From Xanthobacter sp. NM-59 (lineage in GTDB: Bacteria > Pseudomonadota > Alphaproteobacteria > Rhizobiales > Xanthobacteraceae), in NCBI RefSeq assembly GCF_021401125.1, contig NZ_JACBFQ010000009.1:186001-250000 (forward strand): a stretch of 64,000 nt of DNA. Reading direction: 5' to 3'. The translations under genes and the position numbers were made by a program. Shown here one piece after another: positions 8,920 to 17,151 of this stretch (positions within the stretch are counted from its first letter, which is position 1; every line of letters begins with the position of its first letter). The notes below the pieces were generated by a model. The model saw nothing but the letters and a program-made list of their open reading frames with translations, did not search any database and had not been told where the DNA came from.

Positions 8920-9438
8920 TCAGGCGCGCTCCAGGGTCACATAGGTGAACGGCGCGTCGTCGCGCGGGCCCTGCAGTGGCCCCTCACGACGGATCTCCCG
9001 CCACAGGGAACGGTCAAATGGCGGGAAGCGGACGTCGCCTGCGGGCGACAGGTCCACTTCCGTCAGCTCCAGGGTCCGTGCCAGCGGCAGCGTGTCCGCA
9101 AACACGCGATAGCCGCCGATCACCATGGCCTCATCGGCCCCGAGCGATGCCGCAGCGGCGGTGGCGGCCTCCAGGGCCGACGGCAGGTCCGTGGCCTTGA
9201 TGACGCCTTCGGGAACAGTGAAGGCCGGATCGGCGCTCAGAACCACAGAAATGCGCCCCGGCAAAGGCTTGCCGATGGATTCGAACGTTCGCCGGCCCAT
9301 GATCAGCGGCTTGCCCCAGGTGAGGGCACGAAACCGCTTCAAATCCGACGAGAGATGCCACGGCAAGGCGCCCTCCCGGCCGATGACGCCGTTCCGGCCC
9401 ACCGCCACGACCAGCGAAAGCGGAAGGGACGCGCTCAT
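8920..9438 (-). CDS. folA: Dihydrofolate reductase
   Basis: Reduces dihydrofolate to tetrahydrofolate with NADPH. The 172 residues are of normal length. LSLVVAVGRNGVIGREGALPWHL is the N-terminal strand and Met20-type loop region. D32 in SSDLKRF corresponds to the catalytic acid of E. coli DHFR (D27). IMGRRTFESIG is the next conserved segment, and VIGGYRVF carries the Gly-Gly of the cofactor site. Its ATG overlaps the stop of the upstream flavoprotein gene by four bases (ATGA), so the two are translationally coupled. No thyA is seen next to it. Confidence 0.95.
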   Translation of the reverse strand: MSASLPLSLVVAVGRNGVIGREGALPWHLSSDLKRFRALTWGKPLIMGRRTFESIGKPLPGRISVVLSADPAFTVPEGVIKATDLPSALEAATAAAASLGADEAMVIGGYRVFADTLPLARTLELTEVDLSPAGDVRFPPFDRSLWREIRREGPLQGPRDDAPFTYVTLERA

Positions 9439-10706
9439 CCAGGGCCCGCCTTTCCGAGCTGGGCCAACGCCTTGTCCGCGGCCGCGAGGCCAGACAGATG
9501 GGCTCCGTGAGCCGTTGAAAACGCAGAGCCTCCCAAGGCCTCTCCGGCAAAGAAGATGCGCTCGTCGATGCCCTCGGACAAAGTCTGGCGTAGGTCACCC
9601 GCGCCGGGCAGCGCACAGGAATAGCCCCCGCCAATATAGGGCCGGGCGGACCACCGGGTGACCCGCGCCCGCCGGATGTGCCGTTTCAGGCCGGAAGAGA
9701 AGGCCTTTTCCAGGGCCGACGCAGCGAAATCCACCATCGCCCCCTCGCCCGCGCGCACCAGGGCCCCGGCATCGGGGCCCGCTATGTGCACCACTGCGGC
9801 GGGAGCGCCACCGGGATTGAGGATGGCGGACACAGCCAGCGCCTCCGCGCGGCTTTCGTCAAAGGCATCAAGCCCCGTGCGCGGCGCGACGCCGAACATG
9901 TCCTGGTCGAACAGCAGCGCCACCTTTTCCGCCACACCGAGGGGCAGAGCCGAGAAGGCCTCCCCCAGCTTCGGCGGCAAGGCCGGGGAAAATGCGAGCA
10001 GCCCCTGCGCCACCACCGCGGTGGACACGGCGACGATGGCGATGCGGCACCGCAGACGCCCCAGCTTGGTCTCCAGCTCGATATGCGCGCCGCCGTGATC
10101 AATGCGGGAGACCGGACAATCCAGGGTGACCGCCACATCCCGCCCATGAGCGAGAATGAGATCGCCATACCCGTCGACAACCGGCCAGTTGTCGTTGCTG
10201 TCTTGATAGAGGCTGAAATCGAGCGTGGAAATCCGCTCCGGCGGGGCGGCGGACATCAGGCTCAGCCAATGGCGCGCCAACGGCTCCCAGCGGCCGAGCT
10301 CCGGCAGCACCTCGCTCGCCGCCACGTCGCGGCCGGTGCGGCCGATGGCATAGACGGCGGCAAAGGCGGCCTCCACGGCGGCCTCGGCCTCCTCGATCTC
10401 ATCGGGCTTCGCGAACCGCGTGCCGAGATGGAGCATCCGTTCACCACGGCGCCCACCCGAATCATCAAAGGCAAAGCCCAGCTTCCGCGCGATGGGCACG
10501 AAGGGATTGCGGCGCGCGTCGTGCAGCCAGTGGCATCCGAGATCGAACGGCACGCCCAGCGTCTCGCGGTCCGTCGCCGCACGGCCGCCGGGCACGCAGG
10601 CCGCTTCCAGCACCCGGAAGTCCACCCCAGCCGCAGCAAGGCGCACACCGGCCGCAAGACCAGCGGCCCCGGCCCCAATGACAGCCACCTCGGTTTCAAA
10701 GGTCAC
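9435..10706 (-). CDS. FAD-dependent amine-oxidase-like oxidoreductase
   Basis: A 423-residue flavoprotein of the monoamine oxidase/phytoene desaturase superfamily. Residues 7-35 form the Rossmann dinucleotide fold with GAGAAG and an acidic strand end (VLEA). A conserved PGGRAATDRET region follows. The C-terminus has RIFFAGEALGGSAFSTAHGAHLSG, the FAD-closing motif of the family. Substrate unknown. It starts at a GTG with GAAGGG upstream, 34 bases after sspB, and overlaps folA by four bases, so sspB, this gene and folA look like one transcription unit. The functional link to folate is unclear. Confidence 0.85.
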   Translation of the reverse strand: MTFETEVAVIGAGAAGLAAGVRLAAAGVDFRVLEAACVPGGRAATDRETLGVPFDLGCHWLHDARRNPFVPIARKLGFAFDDSGGRRGERMLHLGTRFAKPDEIEEAEAAVEAAFAAVYAIGRTGRDVAASEVLPELGRWEPLARHWLSLMSAAPPERISTLDFSLYQDSNDNWPVVDGYGDLILAHGRDVAVTLDCPVSRIDHGGAHIELETKLGRLRCRIAIVAVSTAVVAQGLLAFSPALPPKLGEAFSALPLGVAEKVALLFDQDMFGVAPRTGLDAFDESRAEALAVSAILNPGGAPAAVVHIAGPDAGALVRAGEGAMVDFAASALEKAFSSGLKRHIRRARVTRWSARPYIGGGYSCALPGAGDLRQTLSEGIDERIFFAGEALGGSAFSTAHGAHLSGLAAADKALAQLGKAGPG

Positions 10707-10740
10707 TGAAGCAACCCTTCAGCCGGCACGAAACGGCTGC

Positions 10741-11331
10741 TCACTTCTTGTTTCGGAAAACGTCGAGCTGCACCACCTGGGCGCCGCCCGCTGGGCGCTC
10801 GGCGGCCTCGTCCTCCACCGGAGCGTCGACCACGCCCCCATTGGCGCTGGACACCGCAGGTTCCGAAGCGGCCCCACGTGAGGGCTGCTTGAGCGCGGTG
10901 GGAGCGACCGCCGGCTTCACGGCGGGGTGCTCCTCGCCCTCATCCTCGCCATCGCTTTCCGCCTCATCCTCGGGCGCGGCCAGCTCGAACTGGAGGCCGA
11001 ACTTCACGGACGGATCGAAGAAGCCCTTCAAGGCCGAGAACGGAATGAGCAGCTTCTCCGGAATGCCGCCAAACGACAGCCCCACCTCGAAGGAGATGTC
11101 GGTGACGTTGAGATCCCAGAACTGGTGCTGAAGAACGATGGTCATCTCCTCCGGATACTTCTCGCGCATGCGCTGCGAGAGCCGCACGCCGGGGGCGCGG
11201 GTGTCGAAGGAGATGTAGAAGTGATGATCGCCCGGCAGGCCATCCTTGGCCACGTCCAACAGCACGCGCCGCACGACGGAGCGCAGTGCTTCCTGGGCGA
11301 GAAGATCGTAGCGGATGTGATCGACCGACAT
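10741..11331 (-). CDS. sspB: SspB, ClpXP adaptor for ssrA-tagged proteins (alpha type)
   Basis: SspB binds the ssrA degradation tag and tethers tagged proteins to the ClpXP protease. Residues 1-115 match the alphaproteobacterial SspB fold, with IRYDLLAQEALRSVVRRVL, HHFYISFDTRAPGV and FGGIPEKLLIPFSAL. A long, flexible, acidic Ala/Pro/Glu linker (about 120-180) follows. The C-terminal end, VVQLDVFRNKK, is a short conserved tail expected to dock on the ClpX N-domain. The tmRNA gene lies immediately upstream on the same strand, placing the tag and its reader side by side. It is followed by the flavoprotein gene and folA. Confidence 0.93.
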   Translation of the reverse strand: MSVDHIRYDLLAQEALRSVVRRVLLDVAKDGLPGDHHFYISFDTRAPGVRLSQRMREKYPEEMTIVLQHQFWDLNVTDISFEVGLSFGGIPEKLLIPFSALKGFFDPSVKFGLQFELAAPEDEAESDGEDEGEEHPAVKPAVAPTALKQPSRGAASEPAVSSANGGVVDAPVEDEAAERPAGGAQVVQLDVFRNKK

Positions 11332-11389
11332 GAGTCCGCTTGAGCCTTGTTCCCCAGCCGGACCCCCAATTCCACCGCCGCCTTCCCCA

Positions 11390-11780
11390 AAGGCGCCAGA
11401 TCTCGCGCGGGAGCGGGGTGCGACCTTCCCGCCGATCCGGCTGCGCCGGAGGGAAGTGGAGGCTTCTGTTGCCAGGTGCCTCCGAACCCCGCCTATCCGG
11501 TGCTACCCGGGAGGACTTTGATTTGGTCTTTCAAACCGCTCACGCGGCCTGAGCAACCGGAGCATAGTTGTCATTCGCAACTATAAGTTTAGCCCGATAA
11601 CGGTGGTACAATGCCGAGCGAAAGAAAGCCCTTTACACCCTCGTCGATCCTATTTCGCCCCCGCCGGAGCCCAGCCGCCGAATAGCGGCTTGGGCTCTGG
11701 TGGAGGCGCCGGGTACCGCCCCCGGGTCCGAATGGCTTATTACGACACCCATTTATCGCCATAGCCGGCTTGCGCCGGCA
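11390..11780 (-). ncRNA. ssrA: tmRNA, circularly permuted two-piece (alpha type)
   Basis: The gene rescues stalled ribosomes. Read on the minus strand, the acceptor piece comes first and ends in CGCCTCCACCA at 11698, with a T-arm stem CCGGG/CCCGG. A 35-base intervening hairpin (11663-11697) follows. The coding piece begins GGGGGCGAAATAGGATCGACG at 11662, closely like the 5' end of E. coli tmRNA. GGGGGCG pairs with CGCCTCC and keeps the third-pair G-U that marks alanine acceptors. The tag reading frame runs 11578-11540: GCG resume codon, then NDNYAPVAQAA and TGA. Outer ends are estimates; the internal landmarks are exact. Confidence 0.93.
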
Positions 11781-11785
11781 TGGGG

Positions 11786-11814
11786 AATATAGGCGCGCCC
11801 CGCCCCCCTGGAAA
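11786..11814 (-). promoter_or_regulatory. Likely sigma-70-type promoter of ssrA
   Basis: On the minus strand TTTCCA (11814-11809) and TATATT (11791-11786) are separated by 17 bases. They sit just upstream of the GCCGGC hairpin that opens the acceptor piece, so transcription would start near 11779. Confidence 0.45.
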
Positions 11815-11845
11815 GGGGCGCCGGCGGACAAAGTCGTCTCTGCCC

Positions 11846-12814
11846 TCATCCTTCCGATAGAGGATGCAGGTCGCGCACCATGCCTTTCAGGCGTTCGTCC
11901 AGCACATGGGTGTAAATTTGCGTTGTGGATACGTCCGCGTGACCGAGCAGGGTCTGCACCACGCGCAGGTCGGCGCCATGGGCCAGAAGGTGGCTGGCGA
12001 AGGCGTGCCGCAGCACGTGGGGCGAGAGCTTGGCGGGGTCGAGCCCGGCCGCCAGCGCCAGTTCCTTCAGGTCCCGCGCCGCCTGCTGGCGGGTCACGTG
12101 GCCGCTCTCGCCGAACGAGGGGAACAGCCAGCGCGAGGCCTCCAGCCCGGCGGCGGCGCGGGCGTCGAGCCAGGCCGCCATGGCGGCCTTGGCCGGGGCG
12201 GAGAGGGGCACCAGGCGTTCCTTCTGCCCCTTGCCCATCACCATGATGGCATCCGAGCGACTGCGGCCAGCGGATGCGGGAAGGCCCACGAGCTCCGACA
12301 CGCGCAGCCCGCTCGCATAGAGCAGCTCGACGATGCACACCGTCCGCTGCCGCTTGAGCGCCTCGGCGCGGGCGGCACGCGCGCCGTCCCCCTCGGCGGG
12401 GGCCAGATCCTCCTTGGCGCGGGCGTGGGCGGCCTCGATCAGGCGCGAAACCTCCGCCACCGTGAGCACCTTGGGCAGCGGGCGGCCGCGCTTGGGCCCT
12501 TCGAGCACGGCGGCGGGATCATCGCCCCGGTGCCCCTCGGCGAACAGGAAGCGGTAGAACTGGCGCAGCGCCGAAAGCCGCCGCGCGATGGTGGTGCCCT
12601 TGAAGCCGCGCTTGTCGAGATCGGCCAGATAGGCGCGGATGGCATCGGTGCCGGCGCTGGCCAGGGTTTCATCGGCCGGGGCCTGCGGGCGCTCCGCGAG
12701 GAACGTGGAGAAGTCCTCCAGGTCGCGGCGATAGGCCTCCAGCGTGTTGGCGCTCGCCCCGCGTTCCACCGCCTGCATGTCGAGGAACAAAGCGAGGGGC
12801 CCGGACCTGCTCAT
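11846..12814 (-). CDS. xerD: Tyrosine recombinase XerD
   Basis: XerD acts with XerC at dif to resolve chromosome dimers. The 322 residues have the SAM-like N-terminal core-binding domain (FLDMQAVERGASANTLEAYRRDL) and the C-terminal catalytic domain. ASGLRVSELVGL holds the first catalytic Arg, LSPHVLRHAFASHLL the His-x-x-Arg, LLGHADVSTTQIYTHV the second His and the Tyr nucleophile. The start ATG at 12814 overlaps the stop of the upstream microprotein gene (ATGA). The frame stays open further upstream, but those residues show no family likeness. No integrase-type cargo is nearby, so this is the housekeeping enzyme rather than a mobile-element integrase. Confidence 0.92.
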   Translation of the reverse strand: MSRSGPLALFLDMQAVERGASANTLEAYRRDLEDFSTFLAERPQAPADETLASAGTDAIRAYLADLDKRGFKGTTIARRLSALRQFYRFLFAEGHRGDDPAAVLEGPKRGRPLPKVLTVAEVSRLIEAAHARAKEDLAPAEGDGARAARAEALKRQRTVCIVELLYASGLRVSELVGLPASAGRSRSDAIMVMGKGQKERLVPLSAPAKAAMAAWLDARAAAGLEASRWLFPSFGESGHVTRQQAARDLKELALAAGLDPAKLSPHVLRHAFASHLLAHGADLRVVQTLLGHADVSTTQIYTHVLDERLKGMVRDLHPLSEG

Positions 12815-12954
12815 TTGCCGATCCGGTCGGGCGGGACCGTGAAGGTGATCTCCCGCTCCTTGGGCTGCACCTGATTGGCCAGTACCCACAAGGCGCCGTA
12901 GCCGAGCCCGGCCAGAATGCCCAGCACCACGAGCAGACGGATGAGAGTAGGCAC
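12811..12954 (-). CDS. 47-aa membrane microprotein coupled to xerD
   Basis: A short reading frame starting at GTG 12954, with GGAGAA about 8 bases before it, and ending in a TGA that overlaps the xerD ATG by four bases. The product has one hydrophobic helix, LIRLLVVLGILAGLGYGALW (residues 4-23), and a soluble tail VQPKEREITFTVPPDRIGK. From memory, similar short proteins with a P/R-E-M/I-T tail lie before xerD in other Rhizobiales, which supports a real gene; no function is known to me. It is divergent from aroKB, and the 283-base gap between the two starts must hold both promoters. Confidence 0.7.
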   Translation of the reverse strand: MPTLIRLLVVLGILAGLGYGALWVLANQVQPKEREITFTVPPDRIGK

Positions 12955-13237
12955 CGGCAGCTTCTCCCACGCCGGGCGAATCGCGACATCCCGGCCATGC
13001 GCGAAGAGGTGCCACGCTCCACCGTCGTGTTCAACCGCATTGCCCGCCTCGCTCGCCAATGGTAGAGCCCGAAGGTGTCGGCTGGAAAGCATGACTTCCA
13101 CCTGTCGCGATGGCCGCGCCGTGCCCAAGGTCGAACCCGCGGGCAAACCAATCGGCGATGCGACCGGCGGGCCGGAGCCAAGGACATTTCGGGTGCAGAC
13201 ACAGAAGATCGAGCCGCCAGCAGAGGACACCCGGACC

Positions 13238-14974
13238 ATGACCACGGGGCGCCCCCATGGCCAGCCCGCCACCGATGAGCTTCTGGCGCGGCTGGGCGCG
13301 CGCACTGTGGTGCTGGTGGGCATGCCGGGCGCGGGCAAGTCATCCGTGGGCCGGCGGCTCGCCAAGCGCCTCGGCCTGCCCTTTGTCGATGCCGACGAAG
13401 AGATCGAGCGCGCCGCCTGCATGAGCATTCCGGAGATCTTTGCCCGCCGTGGCGAAGCCGAGTTCCGCGAGGGCGAGAAGCGCGTGGTGGCCCGGCTGCT
13501 GCAATCCGGCCCCATGGTGCTCGCCACCGGCGGCGGCGCCTTCATGAGTGCAGAAACCCGCGCGGCGGTTGCCGAATACGGCATCTCGGTCTGGCTCCGG
13601 GCCGATCTGCACACCCTCCTGCGCCGGGTGAAGAAGCGCAACGACCGCCCGCTGCTGGCCCAGGGCGACCCCGGCGCCAAGCTCGCCGCCCTGCTGCGCC
13701 AGCGCGGCCCCACTTATGCCGAAGCCGACGTGGTGGTGGATTCCCGCGACGTCGCCCATGACGTGGTGGTGGACGAAGTGGTGGCATCGCTCGCCCGGCA
13801 CCTGACCCTTCCTGATCGAGGACACAGCACCATGGCCGTTTCGCCTGCCCCCACCTCCCCTGCCGGCGCCCCGCGCAGCGCCGTGCGCGTGGACCTGGCG
13901 GGCCGGCCCTATGACATCCTCATCGGCCCCGGACTGCTGGCGGAAACGGGCATCCACATCACTGCCTTGCGCAAGGGTGCGCGGGTGGCCATCGTCACCG
14001 ACCGCAACGTGGCGGCGGCCGGCCATCTCGCCACCGTCGAAGCCTCGCTGCGCGAGGCCGGCATCGAGCACACCGCCATCGTCGTGGAGCCGGGCGAGAA
14101 GACCAAGTGCTGGGCGGGCCTGCAGCAAGTGGTGGAAGGCCTGATTTCGGCCCGCATCGAGCGGCGCGACCTGGTGCTGGCCCTCGGCGGCGGTGTGGTC
14201 GGCGACCTTGCCGGCTTCTCCGCCTCGGTGCTGCGGCGCGGTGTGGACGTGGTGCAGGCGCCCACGACCCTGCTTTCCCAGGTGGATTCGTCCGTCGGCG
14301 GCAAGACCGGCATCAATTCGCCCCAGGGTAAGAACTTGGTGGGCACCTTCCACCAGCCGGTTCTGGTGCTGGCGGACACCGCCGCGCTCGACACCCTGCC
14401 CGTGCGCGAGGTGCGCGCCGGCTATGCGGAAGTCGCGAAATACGGCCTGCTTGGCGACCGCACCTTCTTCGAGTGGCTGGAAGCGCACCACGCCGGCGTG
14501 ATTAGCGGCGGCCCCGAGCGCATCGAGGCGGTGGCGACAAGCTGCCTTGCCAAGGCCGCCGTGGTCGCACGCGACGAGAAGGAAACCGGCGACCGCGCTT
14601 TGCTCAATCTCGGCCACACCTTCGGCCATGCGCTCGAGGCCGGCGCTGGCTTCTCCGATCGCCTGCTGCATGGCGAGGGCGTGGCCATCGGCATGGCCCT
14701 GGCCTTCGCCTTCTCTGCCAAGCTTGGCCTTTGCTGCGGGCAGGACGTGACGCGGGTGGTGCACCACCTTCAGGCCGCCGGCCTGCCCACCCGCATCGCC
14801 GACGTGCCGGGCGAGCTGCCCGATACGGACGGCCTGATGACCCTCATCGCCCAGGACAAGAAGGTCAGCCGCGGCGCCCTCACCTTCATTCTGGCCCGCG
14901 GCATCGGCGAGGCCTTCGTGGCCAAGGACGTGGACCCCGCCCAGGTGCGCGCCTTCCTCGCCGAGGTGCGCTGA
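13238..14974 (+). CDS. aroKB: Bifunctional shikimate kinase / 3-dehydroquinate synthase (fusion)
   Basis: A single 578-residue frame contains two shikimate-pathway enzymes. Residues 1-195 are shikimate kinase: P-loop GMPGAGKSSVGRRLA, FVDADEEIE with the substrate Asp, FREGEKRVV and ATGGGAFM. Residues from about 199 are 3-dehydroquinate synthase: EPGEKTK, GGGVVGDLAGF, LSQVDSSVGGKTGIN, AEVAKYG, NLGHTFGHA and HGEGVAIGMALA, including the Glu and His residues that bind zinc. No stop separates them. The second half has its own ATG at 13832 preceded by GAGGA, so a free AroB might also be made. I chose the ATG at 13238; an ATG at 13091 would add 49 residues of no recognisable family. Confidence 0.92.
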   Translation: MTTGRPHGQPATDELLARLGARTVVLVGMPGAGKSSVGRRLAKRLGLPFVDADEEIERAACMSIPEIFARRGEAEFREGEKRVVARLLQSGPMVLATGGGAFMSAETRAAVAEYGISVWLRADLHTLLRRVKKRNDRPLLAQGDPGAKLAALLRQRGPTYAEADVVVDSRDVAHDVVVDEVVASLARHLTLPDRGHSTMAVSPAPTSPAGAPRSAVRVDLAGRPYDILIGPGLLAETGIHITALRKGARVAIVTDRNVAAAGHLATVEASLREAGIEHTAIVVEPGEKTKCWAGLQQVVEGLISARIERRDLVLALGGGVVGDLAGFSASVLRRGVDVVQAPTTLLSQVDSSVGGKTGINSPQGKNLVGTFHQPVLVLADTAALDTLPVREVRAGYAEVAKYGLLGDRTFFEWLEAHHAGVISGGPERIEAVATSCLAKAAVVARDEKETGDRALLNLGHTFGHALEAGAGFSDRLLHGEGVAIGMALAFAFSAKLGLCCGQDVTRVVHHLQAAGLPTRIADVPGELPDTDGLMTLIAQDKKVSRGALTFILARGIGEAFVAKDVDPAQVRAFLAEVR

Positions 14975-15396
14975 GCGCCGGCCGGCTAACTCAAGGGGCG
15001 TGCGGGGAGCATGTCGCTGCTACGGCGACATGCTCCAACCCATCGATTCGACGTGTTTCTCCGTACAGCCCGCGCTCGACTTCGCGCGACTGCGCTATGG
15101 GACGGAGCGCCATTCCGCGACGGGGCCAACCCTTCGCCCGCGTTTGGCGGCTCTTCACGCCGTGGCTCCCTCTCCCGTCTGCCAGAGAAGGCTGCGGCGG
15201 GGCGTAAGCGGCAGGACCGCGGGCGCGGGGGGAACGGCGGCGCGCGCCGAAGGTTTTGTGGCGGCAAGGGCCTGTTGTGCAGGCCGTGCCGATCGCCTGA
15301 CGCATTGGGAGCGCTAGCCGCGAGCGTTTTCGTCTCATCAAAGCGGGAGTGGGGCCCGCTTTACGCCAATCCTCGCATCCTGAAGGTCGACCAGCC
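14975..15396. other. Intergenic stretch after aroKB
   Basis: Contains the hairpin at 15006-15036. Around 15166 it has a stretch, CTCCCTCTCCCG, resembling the palindromic element seen twice after katG. I see no believable gene; the open frames on both strands give random basic translations. Confidence 0.55.
15006..15036 (+). terminator. 12-bp perfect hairpin after aroKB
   Basis: GGAGCATGTCGC (15006-15017) pairs exactly with GCGACATGCTCC (15025-15036) around a 7-base loop, 32 bases past the aroKB stop. No T-run follows, so it may act as a rho-dependent end or an RNA-stabilising hairpin. Confidence 0.5.
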
Positions 15397-16305
15397 CTAA
15401 ACCTGGACCGCGCCCAGCAGTTCGTCCACCGCCCCGCGCACGGACGCCATGTGGGTGAACACGCCCATATGGGTGGCGTGAGGAAGGGCCAGAAGGCGGG
15501 CGCCCGGCACCGTGCGCGCCACCTCCTGCCCGTGCGCGAAGGGCACGATGCCATCATCAGTGCCATGCACCGCCAGCACCGGAACGCTTACGCCCTGCCC
15601 GCACCGCACGGGCAGCTTCGAGAATTCCTCCACGTCGTTGAGCGTGCCCGGCATGCGCTCGTCGGTGCGCAGGCACGAGCTGAGCAACAGGGCCGTCAGG
15701 AGCGGGCCGGCTTGGGGATCGGCGAACACCTGCGCCCGCTGCCCGTCATCGGGCACGAAGCCGCGCGCGGCCGCCTGCGGCCAATGGCGAACCAGCCAAG
15801 CAGGAACATGGTGGATGCCCGGCAGGCGCGCCAGGAAGTCCGCCTGGGCAAGGCCCGCGCGCGCCGCGGGCTTCGCCTCCAGCTTGCCCGTGCAGGCGCT
15901 GACGAGCACCAGGCCTCGGCACTGCGCGGCATGGTTTCGCGCAAAAGCCAAAGCGGAAGGCCCGCCTCCGGAGAAGGCCGCCACGTAAGCAGACTCTACC
16001 CCCAGAGTGGCCAGCAGGCTGGCATAAGCCTCGGCCTGCTCCTCGGCGGTGCGGCCGGTGTTGAGCGGCGTGCCCGGATAGCCCGGGCGCGCCACCGCGA
16101 TGATCCGCCACCCCTCCCATCGCGCCAGCAGCGCGCGGGCGAGCAGCCAGGACTGGTCGAGCCCCCCCATGACGCCGTGCAGAGCCAGCAGCGTCGGCCC
16201 CTGCCCCCCGATGGCGCAGGCCAGCGGCCCGCGCGGGGTTTCGATGATCCGAGGCTTGGGGATCTGCTCCAGCAATCTTTCCGCCGCGTACGCCACAGGG
16301 TGCAT
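15397..16305 (-). CDS. Alpha/beta hydrolase
   Basis: A 302-residue enzyme of the alpha/beta hydrolase fold; reaction and substrate cannot be assigned. LLALHGVMGG is the oxyanion-hole segment. AAFSGGGPSALAFA is the nucleophile elbow, with Ser in the place of the usual G-x-S-x-G, although the first Gly is replaced by Ala. VLAVHGTDDGIVPF holds the acid and LPHATHMGVF the catalytic His. No signal peptide is evident, so it is probably cytoplasmic. It stands alone on the minus strand, about 40 bases downstream of the DUF2087 gene, with which it may be co-transcribed. Confidence 0.83.
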   Translation of the reverse strand: MHPVAYAAERLLEQIPKPRIIETPRGPLACAIGGQGPTLLALHGVMGGLDQSWLLARALLARWEGWRIIAVARPGYPGTPLNTGRTAEEQAEAYASLLATLGVESAYVAAFSGGGPSALAFARNHAAQCRGLVLVSACTGKLEAKPAARAGLAQADFLARLPGIHHVPAWLVRHWPQAAARGFVPDDGQRAQVFADPQAGPLLTALLLSSCLRTDERMPGTLNDVEEFSKLPVRCGQGVSVPVLAVHGTDDGIVPFAHGQEVARTVPGARLLALPHATHMGVFTHMASVRGAVDELLGAVQV

Positions 16306-16344
16306 CCCCTCGCTCCGTGGAGTGCGGCCCGCGCGGGCCGCGAC

Positions 16345-16944
16345 TCATGAGTGCCGAACATTCCCCGGATTGCGGGAAATGTGAACCTGAACCGCCGCGC
16401 CCGGCGGCTGCGACGTGCGCTGCGCCACCCGGCGAATGAGCGCGAGCGCCTCCACGGGAGGCTTCTGCTCGATCCGGCGATAAGCGCGCCCGTCAGCCGT
16501 GCGCCACACCATCGCACGATCCACCATCTCCCGCCGCAGCAAGGCGTGGTCCTCGAACAGATGGCGGGCATTCATGAGTGCGTTGATCTCGGCTTCCGAC
16601 AGCGTCTCGCCGGCGGGCAGATGGGACCACAGCTGCCACAGGCACAGCACGCGCCAGCTTTCCTTGCCGGGCCAGCGGGTGAGCCGCCCCTCGGCATCGA
16701 ACAGGCGCGCCACCCGCTCCAGCCGCTTCTCGTCGACCGGCTCCGCTGGCGGCGACGGGGGCAGGCTCCGCGCTTGTGTCACGGTTCGAAAATGCTGGAA
16801 GTTGCGGTGCCCGCCGGCGCGCGCCAGCATGTTGAGCAGCTCGAGATGGCTCGGCAGGTGATCGCATTGGGCGAGCTGCCCCCGCAGGGCGCGCGCGAAA
16901 GCGGAAATGTCGTCCGCCGCAAGGGCAAAGACCGGTCTGGACAT
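16345..16944 (-). CDS. DUF2087 domain protein
   Basis: A 199-residue protein whose C-terminal half matches the DUF2087 pattern: an RLTRWPGKESWR segment, SEAEINALMNARHLFEDHALLRREMVDRAMVWR and a closing DGRAYRRIE. The N-terminal part (HLPSHLELLNMLARAGGHRNFQHFR) looks like a separate small helical region. DUF2087 occurs in several putative regulators, but its function is not established. No membrane segment or signal peptide is visible. It precedes the alpha/beta hydrolase gene by about 40 bases on the same strand. Confidence 0.75.
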   Translation of the reverse strand: MSRPVFALAADDISAFARALRGQLAQCDHLPSHLELLNMLARAGGHRNFQHFRTVTQARSLPPSPPAEPVDEKRLERVARLFDAEGRLTRWPGKESWRVLCLWQLWSHLPAGETLSEAEINALMNARHLFEDHALLRREMVDRAMVWRTADGRAYRRIEQKPPVEALALIRRVAQRTSQPPGAAVQVHISRNPGNVRHS

Positions 16945-17151
16945 GACTTATCCTCGACAGTGCGCCGATGGTCCGGGAAACGGATGTCGTTGGTCACCGG
17001 CTTGCGACGCGGCGCGGGATAAGCTGTCGGTCGAACGTGAACGAGGCAGGTTTAGCTCCCCTTTCGGGGCGGTGACGCCTGGGTGAACTGCGGACCCTGC
17101 GTTTCAACTAGCCCACAGGGGCCGCGAATTCAAGCCGATGCCCCTGCGGCA

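Noticed and set aside
11846-12814. Tyrosine recombinase as the integrase of a mobile island
   Set aside because: Length, motifs and coupling to a conserved microprotein fit housekeeping XerD; there are no att repeats or cargo genes, and the AT-rich gene is 6 kb away.
12917-13237. Far-upstream start for aroKB giving a 685-residue protein
   Set aside because: The extra 107 residues are Arg/Ser/Pro-rich, overlap the divergent microprotein gene and match no domain; the ATG at 13238 fits the shikimate kinase start.
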